DNA of 64,000 nucleotides from Cordilura impudica. Lineage: Eukaryota > Arthropoda > Insecta > Diptera > Scathophagidae. Location of the stretch: the NCBI GenBank assembly GCA_963682025.1, contig OY821520.1, positions 87,155,465-87,219,464 of the forward strand, read 5' to 3'. Below are positions 54,128 through 64,000 of this stretch, one piece after another. Within the stretch, counting starts at the first letter, position 1. Every line of letters begins with the position of its first letter. Both the position numbers and the translations under genes were made by a program. The notes beneath the pieces are model-generated. The model was not told where the DNA came from. It did not search any database and was given only the letters and a program-made list of their open reading frames with translations.

Positions 54128-54885
54128 CAAGTAAGAAAATTATAGTCGGTCGAAACCGACTATATGATACCCTATACCATGCGTTTAGAGACCCTTTCTC
54201 TTAGGCCCAACTAACTGGATATAGAAAATAAGCATAAACCAAATTTGAGTGGGATTTTTATTAATTTTTTTGGCTGCAGATATGAAAAAGTTTATATCGG
54301 ATGCTATATCTATATGGGGACTAGGCCCAAAAATGGACCGATCCTGAACATGTTTGGTAAAGTCTCTTGTATTTTGTAAAAATATATACAAACAAAATTT
54401 GAGAAGAATCAGTGCAATATTTTTGTTTTTTGATAGATTTAAGTGAAGATCGGAAAGCAGTTCTATATGGGACCTATGATTAAGAGTTATCCAATAGGGA
54501 TCATTTTTGGACTACTAATTAATGGATGTATAATATACATACAAACCCAATTTGACTAAGATTTGTATGATAATTTGAATCTTTTGGCAATATATGTTGA
54601 TTTCATAGGGGTCATTTGTATGTGGGCTAGGTCTGAACATGGACCGATTCTCACCAATTTCAAAAGCGTTCATCCCATGGCCGATAAAAGATAAAATACC
54701 AAACTTCATCGAAATATATTTATATTTGCGACCTGAAGTTTGATTACAAGCTTTACATGGACACACAGACGGACGGACGGACGGACGGACATCGTTAAAC
54801 CGAATCAGATAGTGATTCTGTTTCGATCGGTATAAACGGCAGCACAAAGTTATTATACCCAAACCACATAGTGGTATAGGGTATA
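54128..54885 (-). mobile_element. DINE-1/mini-me-like element, copy G
   Basis: CAAGTAAG start, hairpin GTCGGTCGAAACCGAC with central changes, five GTCC units, and a ~40-bp deletion near 54834 that removes the GATGGGTCTAGGTC block. Confidence 0.85.
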
Positions 54886-54892
54886 AAAATAT

Positions 54893-55060
54893 ACCCGATA
54901 AGAGCTTATATACTGAATTTCATATAATTTTTTTATATTTATTTAATTAGGACCTTCAGAGTGCATACCAGGTTCACATAGACTGATACGGAAATATCGT
55001 TTAATCGAATAAGAAAATGATTTAGTGTCGATCGGTATAAAAGGAGTTCTGATATCTAAA
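54893..55060 (-). mobile_element. Eroded DINE-like fragment, copy L
   Basis: CCGATAAGAGCTTATATACT, AATTTCAT, ATCGTTTAATCGAATAAG and CGATCGGTATAA align with the 5' half of the family, in the same orientation as copy G and directly behind it. No microsatellite left. Confidence 0.6.
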
Positions 55061-55738
55061 AATGTCAACACAAACTTATTAAATATTTTTTCTTTTTAAC
55101 ATGCTAAGATATGTTTAAAAATGTTTTTACTTCACCTATTTTATCATAAAAAACCTAAATTTTTAACAAATAAATGTCAAAACTATTAAAATAAAATAGT
55201 GATGCATTCACAATTGTAACAAACTGAGCGCTCGATATTTTTCAAAATCAAAAATTACAATAGAAAATGTACGTTTTTAAAAAAGAGTATCTTTTAATTC
55301 GGCCTTGTCGAATCCTTCGACATCGACTTTATATTTACACTAGCTGTTTTTACCCGGTCTTGCCTGGGATAAAAAGGCATTTGACTTGAAAAATGGTTCA
55401 GTATGCTTACCAGGCGCTGAGTACTTAGTCCCCAATGAACAAATTTGACTTGAAAATGGTTCAGTATGCTTACCAGGCGTTGAGTACTTAGTCCCCAATG
55501 AACAAATTGCCCAATAAAATGAACTTTCTCCCAAAAATTTGTATGGGCAGTAAATTCATTTCATATTTGAATTCAAATTTTTTAAATTTTTTAATTTAGA
55601 AGTTTTTTTATAAGATGCTGCAGCAAAAATGCTTCAAAAATAAGCTGCGAGACCGCTTTAAGTTTTTTTTTTTTTTAGTTTATTTATAAACATCAAATAT
55701 AACTGAATCGTTTGTAAATTAAAGGGATCAGAACTTTT

Positions 55739-56517
55739 TATACCCTATACCACTATGTGGTTTGGGTATAATGACTTTGTGCTGCTGTTTGTAACAACCA
55801 AAAATATTTGACCTAGACCCATCTTTAATTATACCGATCGAATCAGAATCACTTTCTGAGTTGATTTAACAATGTCCGTCCGTCCGTCCGTCCGTCTGTG
55901 TGTCCATGTAAAGCTTGTAATCAAACTGCAGGTCGCAAATATGAATATATTTTGACGAAATTTGGTATATAAGCTTTTATCGGCCATGGGATGAACGCTG
56001 TTGAAATTGGTGAGAATCGGTCCATGTTCAGACCTAGCCCCCATACAAATTACCCATATGAAATCGACATAAATTGCCATAAGATCCAAATTGTCATATA
56101 GATCTTACTCAAATTGGGTTTATATGCGTTCATTACATCCACTAATGAGTAGTCCAAAAATGATCCCTTTGACCCCATATAGAGCTGCTTCCCGATATTC
56201 ACTTAAATCTATTAAAAAACAAAAATATTGCACTGATTCTTCTCAAATTTTGTTTGTACACATTTTTACAAAATACAAGAGACTTTACCAAACATGATCA
56301 GGATCGGTCCATTTTTGGACCTAGTCCCTTTATAGATATTGCATCCGATATGAACTTTTTCATATCTGCAGCCAAAAAAATTAATAAAAATCCCACTCAA
56401 ATTTGGTTTTTGCTTATTTTCAATGTCCAGTTAGTTGGGCCTAAGAGATATGGTTTCTAAACGCATGGTATAGGGTATCGTATAGTCGGTCTAGACCGAC
56501 TATAATTTTCTTACTTG
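55739..56517 (+). mobile_element. DINE-1/mini-me-like element, copy H
   Basis: TATACCCTATACCACT to hairpin GTCGGTCTAGACCGAC and CTTACTTG. Five GTCC units. It lies inside a repeat whose uninterrupted relative at 39496-39515 reads CAGAACTTTTAAAAATTT, so the insertion fell between Ts without a long duplication, as expected for Helentron-type elements. Confidence 0.9.
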
Positions 56518-56699
56518 TTAAAATTGAATTACTTCATTCAATAAGTGATCATCATTGAGCAGAGAAGTCAAACTCAAGGAAGTTCCAAAAATGAAAAATT
56601 ATGCGACGTTTAAAATTGTGCCGCAAGGTTGTTATAAGCAACTGCTTATAGTATATATATTGTAATTATTGCACTAAAGTAGATACAATTCATCATAAT

Positions 56700-56768
56700 A
56701 CTTTTCACTGAGCTGTATTCCACGAGCGAGTCGCTTCCGCGTCCGTGCGTTTGGCAGTTATGCCCGAC
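56700..56768. repeat. Single CpG-rich minisatellite unit
   Basis: GAGCTGTATTCCACGAGCGA and CGCGTCCGTGCG match one unit of the 39690-40110 array. Confidence 0.7.
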
Positions 56769-56924
56769 ACTAAAATAAATATTTAACAAAATTAATTAAA
56801 TAAAAATATGTAAAAATTTAAGAATAAATTTTGGGAGTAAGTTAATTTTTTATTTCGTTAAAAAAAAAGGGGAATTCGTTCATTTCTTTTTTAAATTTGG
56901 GGATTTGTTCACAGTGAAGTTATT

Positions 56925-58385
56925 CCCGTGTAAACTAAATTTCAGAGAAATCCGTTCAAAAATACAAACTTGTATAGGGAAGAAATATACCACACAACAA
57001 AAAATTAATTTTATACGAAAAGTGGGCGTAAAAGTAGGCGTGGTCGGTAAAAATCATATGGCGACCTTCCCTGGAGTATGTACTAAAATTCGGAGAAAGC
57101 CGTTGAAAGATAAAAATTACTATAACGAACAAATATACCAAAGAACAAAAAATGAATTTTATAAAAATGTGGGCGATAAGGTAGGCGCAGCAAGAAAGAT
57201 ATATAATGCGACCTTCGTTGGAGTAGAGATCACGTATTCCAAATTTCAGAGAAAGCCAATGAAAAATAAAAGTTTGTATAGCAATCAAACAAAGAAACAA
57301 ATAAAAGGAAAAAAATAAATTTTATATACACAGAAGTGGGCGAAAAGTAGGCGTGTTCTGTAAGAAGCATATGGGGAGTATAGAGATCGTGTGTACTAAA
57401 TTTCAGAGACATCTCTTGAAAAATAAAAATTTCTATAGTGAACAAATATAAAAAGAAAAAGAAAATGAAATTTGTATAAAAAGTGGGCGTAGAAGTAGGC
57501 GTGACCGGCAAGAATCATATGGCGACCTCCTTGGAGTACAGAGGTCGTGCGTAGCAAATTTCAGAGAAATCTGTTTAAAAAAAATTGTTTAGCGAACAAA
57601 TATACCAAAAAACAGAAAATGAATTTAGTATAAAAAGTGGGCGTAAAAGTAGGCGTAAAAGGTAGCGTGGTCGGCAAGTATCATATGGCGACCTCCCTCG
57701 AAATTTCAGAGAAAGCTGTTTAAAAAAAATAGTGTAGCGAACAAATGTACCAAAAAACAGAATATGAGTTGTATACAAAAAGTGGGTGTAACAGTAGGCG
57801 TGACCGGTACGAAGGATATGGCGACCTTTCCTGGAGTACTGAAATCGTGTGTACCAAATTTCAGAGAAATCCGTTGAAAAATAAAAATTTGTATAGCGAG
57901 CAAATACACCAAAAAGCAGAAAATGAATTGTATACAAAAAGTGTGCGTAAGAGTAGGCGTGGTTGATAAGAGGTGTATGGTTACCTTAGCTGGAGCACAG
58001 GGATTGTGTGTACCAAATCTTAAAGAAAGCCGTTAACAAATAAAAATTTGTATAGCGAATTGTATATAAAAAGTGGGCTTAAAAGTAGGCGTGGCAAATA
58101 AGACCTATATGGTGACTTAGCTGGAGTACAGGGATCGTGTGTACCGAATTTCAGAGAAATCCGTTAGCAAATAAAAATTTGTATAGTGAACAAATATGAA
58201 TAAAACAGAAAAGGAATTTTACATAAAAAGTGGGCGCAAAAGTAGGCGTTGCCAGTAAAGAATATATGGCGACCTTTACTGGGGTATAGAGATCGTGTGT
58301 ACAAAATTTCAGGAAAATCCGTTGAAAAATAAAAATTTGTATAGCGGTCAAACAACCAAACAAACAGAAATTGAATTTTATAAAT
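56925..58385. repeat. ~155-bp tandem array, about 9 units
   Basis: Units contain CAAATTTCAGAGAAATCCGT, AAAATTTGTATAGCGAAC, CAAAAAACAGAAAATGAATT and GTGGGCGTAAAAGTAGGCGT. Many 63-137-codon frames arise on both strands from the array and are not genes. Confidence 0.85.
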
Positions 58386-59020
58386 ATAGATTATTATCTG
58401 GACTTATTGTCCTATTTATGACATATTTAAATAAAATATTTTAAAAAGTAGCAATTCGATAATATAATCAACTTAATACCAAATTATTACAACAAAGACT
58501 GAATTTTTTATCTTTTTAGAGGTGCTCCCATCTCTTTGGACATATATCGGCACATTGGGTGTGGAAGGTATATAAACGATGCTTTCTTAAAAGAAGGGTG
58601 CATTTTTAATTAAAAAAAAAATACTCATAAAAAAAGCGTACCCTTTAAAAAAAATTTTACTTTTTTAAAAAACAAACAAAAACAAAATTTTCCTTTTTTT
58701 TTAAATAGCGCATAAACTTATTTCTTCTAAAAAAATGTACTTTTTGGAAAAGATAATTTTTTAGAAAAGGTTATTTTTTTAAGTAAAAGTACTTTTAAAA
58801 AATTTTTGGAAAAAGGTAAAAAGATATTAAACTTACATATTTAGGGATTATGTTTTTCTCTCGTATTGACGATTTTCGTTATTATATCGTGGTAATGATA
58901 TAATACTATATGTGGCAATACTTGCTTAGGGTAGTGTACTACAAGCATTATATCCATATACATACACCCTAATAAAGAAAATTCCACAACCACAATGACT
59001 ACAACAATAAGAAGAATTAC
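58386..59020. other. A/T-tract-rich non-coding stretch
   Basis: 58590-58820 consists of alternating poly-A and poly-T blocks. No coding or element signal. Confidence 0.4.
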
Positions 59021-59029
59021 AATATAAAG

Positions 59030-60290
59030 GGTCCGCCAAATAACTTTTTTTTTTTTTTTGAAAATGCTGTTAAAAAAAACTACTGAATATTATCTCAAGT
59101 TTCTTTTTTTATTTGAAAGAACAATCCTTCCTGTTAATAATGGAAAATAATTTCATTCAAATGGCTGCCTCGGCTGGCCGTGCAGTAGCCTACACCATCG
59201 GTCCAATTTTTAAGCACATTATCGATTGTGTGCAGCTGTATTTCACAAATGGCTTCACGAATATTGTCCTTTAAAGCGTCAATTGTCTCTGGCTTATCTT
59301 TGAGGGCACCCCACAAATAAATCAAATCGCAGCTCCGAGGTGGCCAAACGCCATCAGCTCTGCGGCTTATAATGCGATCTTCAAAAACAGGGCGCAAAAC
59401 ATCGAGTGTAGCGTCCTGTTGAAACCAAATGTTGCCAATATCCTCTTCTTCAATTTTTGTGAACAAAAATTCGTTCAACATGGCCCGATAACGATCGCCA
59501 TTGACTGTAACTGCCACTCGTTGCTCATTTTCGAAAAAAAATGGCCCAATTATGCCTCTGGACCAAAATCCGCACCAAAAAGTGACTCGTTTTGGGTGTA
59601 TCGGCTTTTCAATGTATGCGTGCGGGTTTTCTGTGCCCCAAATGTGACAATTTTGCTTGTTTACATACCCGCCAAGATCAAAATGAGCTTCATCTGAAAA
59701 GATGATTTTTTTTTGGCAAAATCGCCATCTTCTGTAAGTCGATCGCAGGCCCACTTAGCGAAACGAAAATGCATTGGATGGTCAGTTGGCTTCAACTCCT
59801 GAAACAATTGGACTTTGTATGGCGTCATACCAAGGTCTTTATGCAAAATTCGTCACAATTATTCCTCCGAAATGTTCAATTCTTGAGAACGACGGTGAAT
59901 TGATGTTGATGGCGCTTCACGCACACTTTCTGCCACAGCAGCAATATTCTCGGGTGTACGCACTGTTTTGGGCTTTTCGCACTTCGGTTTATCAATGAGG
60001 ATGCCAGTTTCTTTCACTTTTTTCACAAGACAACGAACATACGGAGTTGACGGTGCTTCTCTTCTTCCAAAATACGTACGCAATTTTCGCACACATTCTG
60101 CAATATTACCATGATCTTCAAAGTAATGTCGCAATATTTTCCAGCGTTGTTCAAGCGTATACACAACCATATTCTTTCAGCGGAAGGATAAAACTAATTA
60201 TCTGTCAAATCAGACATGAGCTAAGTGTTACCGTTCACGAAATAAGCACTAGTTGAAAAAAAACGTTAGATCGCCATTTATGTAACTTAA
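59030..60290 (-). pseudogene. mariner/Tc1 element, recently broken transposase
   Basis: Three minus-strand pieces cover nearly a whole ~345-residue transposase. 60170-59859 starts MVVYTLEQRWKILRHYF (helix-turn-helix, through RRSQELNI); then HKDLGMTPYKVQLFQELKP; then 59754-59134 with IIFSDEAHFDLGGYVNKQN (first Asp), VTFWCGFWSRGIIGPFFFEN, VTVNGDRYRAMLNEF, WFQQD (second Asp), RSCDLIYLWG and RGSHLNEIIFHY. Short deletions remove the GATCHTAE-type segment after the second Asp and the TPLDY segment with the third Asp, and there are two frameshifts. Left end AAGGGTCCGCCAAATAAC; the right end is diverged. The high integrity marks it as the youngest mariner here. Confidence 0.85.
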
Positions 60291-60319
60291 GAAAACCACA
60301 AGCACATCGAAAATTTTTA

Positions 60320-60612
60320 TTTATTCTTGAATTTTCTTCACATTAGCATTCATATGTCGTAGCCCTTTAGACAGATTTTAATGATTTTAAACAGCAATTC
60401 CTTCGGGATGCTAATAAACGATCTTATGCAAAAATGAAGTCTTTAGCTTAGTTGTTGCGGGTGTAATCGTGATTTCCACTAACAACTTCCCTTGTTATAA
60501 GAATCAATAAAATATGTGGTTTTGGGGTCTTCGGAATATATTTCGATGCATTACAAATGAAATGGCAAACCTAAATATACCCTCTGCACAGTTGTGTGGA
60601 GGGTATAAAAAT
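60320..60612 (-). mobile_element. 5' end fragment of the second DINE-like family
   Basis: The complement begins TATACCCTCCACACAACTGT, then GTTTGCCATTTCATTTGTAA and CTTATAACAAGGGAAGTTG, matching 47058-47190. The remainder of the element is absent; the mariner lies immediately inside. Confidence 0.65.
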
Positions 60613-61748
60613 ATAAAAAAAAACTGGTCAAAAAAATTTTTAATGCATAAAATATATTCACATTTCAAGTGAGATAGACTCAGAAAATTATTGTGATAAT
60701 TTTATTTATTTTATCACCCAGTAGATTGATTTTTATAGTCTAAACTAAATTTCCACGTTTTTGTTAACATAGCTCTAACAAAAGTCATTATAACAATTTT
60801 ATCTACATCAACTACGTACCTCTTTTAAATAAACACAAAGTAAATCCCAAGTTTTGGTGATGTGAGTTATTCAAATCTTCTTTACGACAATCTAGTTGGC
60901 GTAGTAACGGCACGTTTTAATCTAAATTCAATCACTAACAATTACCTACACCCACATTCAGCTGAGCTTATTAAAGCATTGCATATTGCCAAAAAAAAAA
61001 AAAAATTAAAAAAAAAAACTAAAAGCCTTCATGAGTGACATTTTAATAGACATTTCTAAGGCAACCTCAATTTGTGATAGGTTAAATGTCTTAATCTTCT
61101 AGTTGCTGTTGAAAACTACTACAAATACCGAATAACAAATTGCTATGGTATTGAGTTTTCTCTTTTATATCCTTCATGTACACGTGTTTAGGATTAAATG
61201 ACAATTTTACGCTAGTTTAATCCCTGTGAGAATGCACACAAAGAAACTGTGCATATTTGGATAAACAGGAAAATATGTTTCCAATGCGATAAGTGCGTAA
61301 TAAATAAATAAACAAGCAATTTGTAAAATATTGGGGTGGTAGAATTGAGAACTATGCAAAGGAGTTTACTATCAATGGGATCAATTTTAAAATTGTAACT
61401 TTAAATTTTAAAGCTGTGAGCTAATTATGAGTTATTTCAAAAATGTAGTTTCGGAGCTCTATTCAAACATATTTTTGTAGTTCTATTTATTAAAACGTTG
61501 TTGAATTAATTAATTTAATTTAATTAATTTAATTTATTCGGCATTACTTGAAACAATAAATATTATTACATAATCAGTTGCAAGATTTATGAAACTTTTG
61601 TCAAAATTCTAAATAAAATTCTGGTTAACTGAGTGTTCTAGTTAATTGGATGCCGAATAATCATACTTTTTCTGTGCCCTTAAATTTTTGTGTGGCCTTC
61701 TGAATTGTGTATATGAGTAGTTGAGTCAAAGACTATACAAGAAAAACA
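60613..61748. other. AT-rich non-coding stretch
   Basis: Poly-A near 60990-61018 and TTAATTTAATTTAATT runs near 61505-61540. Nothing else recognised. Confidence 0.4.
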
Positions 61749-62562
61749 CAAGTAAGAAAATTATAGTCGGTCTAGACCGACTATACGATACCCTATATCA
61801 TGCGTTTAGAGACCCTATCTCTCAGGCCCAACTAACTGGATATAGAAAATAAGCATAAACCAAATTTGAGTGGGATTTTTATTAATTTTTTCGGCTGCAG
61901 AGATAAAAAAGTTAATATCGGATGCTATATCTATATGGGGACTAGGCCCAAAAATGGACCGATCCTGACCATGTTTGGTAAATTCTCTTGTATTTTGCAA
62001 AAATATATACAAACAAAATTTGAGAAGAATCAGTGCAATATTTTTGTTTTTTGATAGATTTAAGTGAAGATCGGGAAGCAGCTCTATATGGGGCCTATGA
62101 CTAAGAGTTGTCCAATAGGGATCATTTTTGACCTACTAATTAATGGATGTAATATGTAAATACAAACCCAATTTGACTAAGATTTGTATGATAATTTGGT
62201 TCTTATGGCAATATATGTTGATTTCATAGGGGTCATTTGTATGGGGGCTAGGTCTGAACATGGATCGATTCTCTCCAGTTTCAACAGCATTCATCCCATG
62301 GCTGATGAAAGATTATATACCAAATTTCATCAAAATATATTTATATTTGCGACCTGCAGTTGGATTCCAAGCTTTACATGGACACACAGACGGATGGACG
62401 GACGGACGGACGGACGGACGGACGGACATTGTTAAATCGAATCAGATACTGATTCTGATTCGACCGGTATAATTAAAGATGGGTGTAGGTCAAATATTTT
62501 TGGTTGTTACAAACAGCAGCACAAAGTCATTATAACCAAACCACTTAGTGGTATAGGGTATA
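61749..62562 (-). mobile_element. DINE-1/mini-me-like element, copy I
   Basis: Perfect hairpin GTCGGTCTAGACCGAC, eight GTCC units plus one variant, TGGTATAGGGTAT end. Same long subtype as A, G and J (includes the CCAATAGGGATCATTTTTG spacer). Confidence 0.9.
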
Positions 62563-62707
62563 AAAAGTTTTAGAAGCACCCTCTTAATTTAGGCTTTGGC
62601 TTATTTTATGAACATTCCCGAAAAAAAAATCGGCTTTAGTGATAGTATTCAGTGAGATGGACCGTTTTTACATTTCTTTCAAAAACAAAAAACAAACAAA
62701 AATATAA

Positions 62708-63515
62708 CAAGTAAGAAAATTATAGTCGGTCTAGACCGACTATACGATACCCTATACCATGCGTTTAGAGACCCTACCCCATAGGCCCAACTAACTGGAC
62801 ATAGAAAATAAGCATAAACCAAATTTGAGTGGGATTTTTTTTAATTTTTTTGTCTGCAGATATGAAAAAGTTCATATCGGATGCTATATCTATATGGGGA
62901 CTAGGCCCAAAAATGGACCGATATTGACCATGTTTGGTAAAGTCTCTTGTATTTTGCAAAAATATATACAAACAAAATTTGAGAAGAATCAGTGCAATAT
63001 TTTTGTTTTTTGATAGATTTAAGTGAAGATCGGGAAGCAGCTCTATATGGGGCAAATGACTAAGAGTTGTCCCATAGGGATCATTTTTGGACTACTGATT
63101 AACGGATGTAATAAACACATACAAACCCAATTTGACTAAGATTTATATGATAATTTGTATCTTATGGCAATTTAAGTCGATTTCATAGGGGTCATTTGTA
63201 TGGGGGCTAGGTCTGAACATGGACCGATTCTCACCAATTTCAATAGCGTTCATCCTATTGCCGATGAAAGCTTATATACCAAATTTCATCAAAATATATT
63301 CATATTTGCGACCTGCAGTTTGATTACAAACTTTACATGGACACACAGACGGACGGACGGACGGACGGACGGACATCGTTAAATCGAATCAGATAGTGAT
63401 AGTGATTCTGATTCGATCGGTATAATTAAAGATGGGTCTAGATCAAATATTTTTGGTAGTTACAAACAGCAGCACAAAGTCATTATACCCAAACCACATA
63501 GTGGTATAGGGTATA
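62708..63515 (-). mobile_element. DINE-1/mini-me-like element, copy J
   Basis: Perfect hairpin, six GTCC units, TAGTGGTATAGGGTAT end. It lies 145 bp from copy I in the same orientation and is of the same subtype, so tandem duplication of the locus is possible; the spacer shows no repeat of outer flanks. Confidence 0.9.
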
Positions 63516-63534
63516 AAAACGTCTGTCAGCTGAA

Positions 63535-64000
63535 AATTTTTTGAAGACACATCGAACGAAATTGTAAAAATCGACAGAATCTGTTTTTATTCGAAAAACC
63601 AATACATGGAATTGACACTTAAAAATTATCTTGTGCATATGCCCATCACGGCTATTCTTGACTTGGTGCATTCTGGATGTCCAATTTTGTATTAACGATA
63701 TCCATTGACCGTAACACTAACTGCGGCTTCATTTTTGAAAAATAAGTTTCGAGGATACCACCAGCGTGTAAACTGCAATAGATGTAGTGGAGTTCGTAGG
63801 GTCTGTTGTAGACTAGTCTTACTCCATACGTGGCAATATTGTTTATTAACGAACCCTTTAAGTCAAAAATAAATCTAATCGCTGAACAAAATTTTTCGAA
63901 TAACCATCGAGTCAATTTCCTACCGCTCTAGAGCACAATCGGTGAAATAGCGGCTTATATGATGGTCTCGTGGCCTTAATTCCTGGGCCAGCTGCACCAT
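63535..64000 (-). pseudogene. mariner/Tc1 relic, runs off the window
   Basis: Minus-strand broken frames read MVQLAQELRPRDH at the window edge, then ILFSD, GFVNKQYCHVW, FFKNEAAVSVTVNGYR. The first Asp region and NKQ block fit the mariner/Tc1 group. Several stops. The N-terminal part lies beyond 64000. Confidence 0.7.

Larger units (their letters stand above)
55335..58385. repeat. Dispersed repeat with TAGCTGTTTTTACCCGG end, copy 2
   Basis: Same order as 39197-40990, with a short internal duplication at 55376-55505 (two copies of TGAAAAATGGTTCAGTATGC-like sequence), DINE copy H inserted at 55739, a single CpG-rich unit and a longer ~155-bp array. Confidence 0.8.

Noticed and set aside
56905..58363. 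Several 63-137-codon frames
   Set aside because: Products of the ~155-bp tandem array; they overlap on both strands and repeat with the unit.
1..64000. tRNA, rRNA or other structured RNA genes
   Set aside because: I saw no cloverleaf with conserved A- and B-box positions and no rRNA-like sequence; short hairpins found belong to transposon ends.

Overview
The window looks like a gene-poor, very AT-rich piece of a fly genome (Diptera, probably a higher fly). The basis is the mix of elements: ten or more DINE-1/mini-me-type repeats carrying (GTCC)n microsatellites, mariner, piggyBac, Jockey-like, Transib and Helitron-like remnants, spliced coding sequence, and one chitin-binding mucin-like gene. 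The host assignment is an inference. I see no prokaryotic gene organisation, rRNA, tRNA or CRISPR.

Layout. 0-3.5 kb: a foldback-like element and a ~123-bp tandem repeat. 3.5-8.4 kb: a DINE copy, a decayed non-LTR reverse transcriptase and a mariner relic. 8.5-14.4 kb (minus strand): the only convincing host gene, a very large secreted protein with a six-Cys domain at each end and more than 1,200 residues of Pro-x-x triplet repeats. 15.5-21.4 kb: a three-level nest, with an old mariner split by a ~5.1-kb Transib element, itself split by a 5'-truncated non-LTR element whose reverse transcriptase is still open. 22.7-27.5 kb: a possible small secreted peptide, another mariner relic, and a 2.8-kb transposon with ~590-bp inverted repeats and an open 398-codon transposase-like ORF. 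27.8-31.5 kb: a broken piggyBac with a DINE insertion and a duplicated end. 31.6-33.9 kb: a 0.7-kb palindrome beside a broken transposon gene of an unnamed family. 34-37.5 kb: DINE copies. 37.8-44.7 kb: a long-inverted-repeat family (a 0.67-kb derivative and a ~3.6-kb copy), CpG-rich minisatellite repeats and Helitron helicase remains. 47-64 kb: almost entirely repeats, with DINE copies in both orientations, a Jockey fragment inside one of them, a large minisatellite-bearing repeat interrupted by another, and three more mariner relics.

Only the 8.5-14.4 kb gene is likely to serve the host. The rest is a record of transposon insertion, nesting and decay. The most notable pieces are the Transib element, with RSS-like CACAGTG ends and an exact 5-bp CGACG target duplication; the two coding transposon families I cannot name; and the 1,533-codon antisense frame opposite the Pro-x-x repeats, which mimics collagen.

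Convention for DINE-like copies: the end with the hairpin followed by CTTACTTG is taken as 3'. Element boundaries are read by eye and may be off by a few bases.
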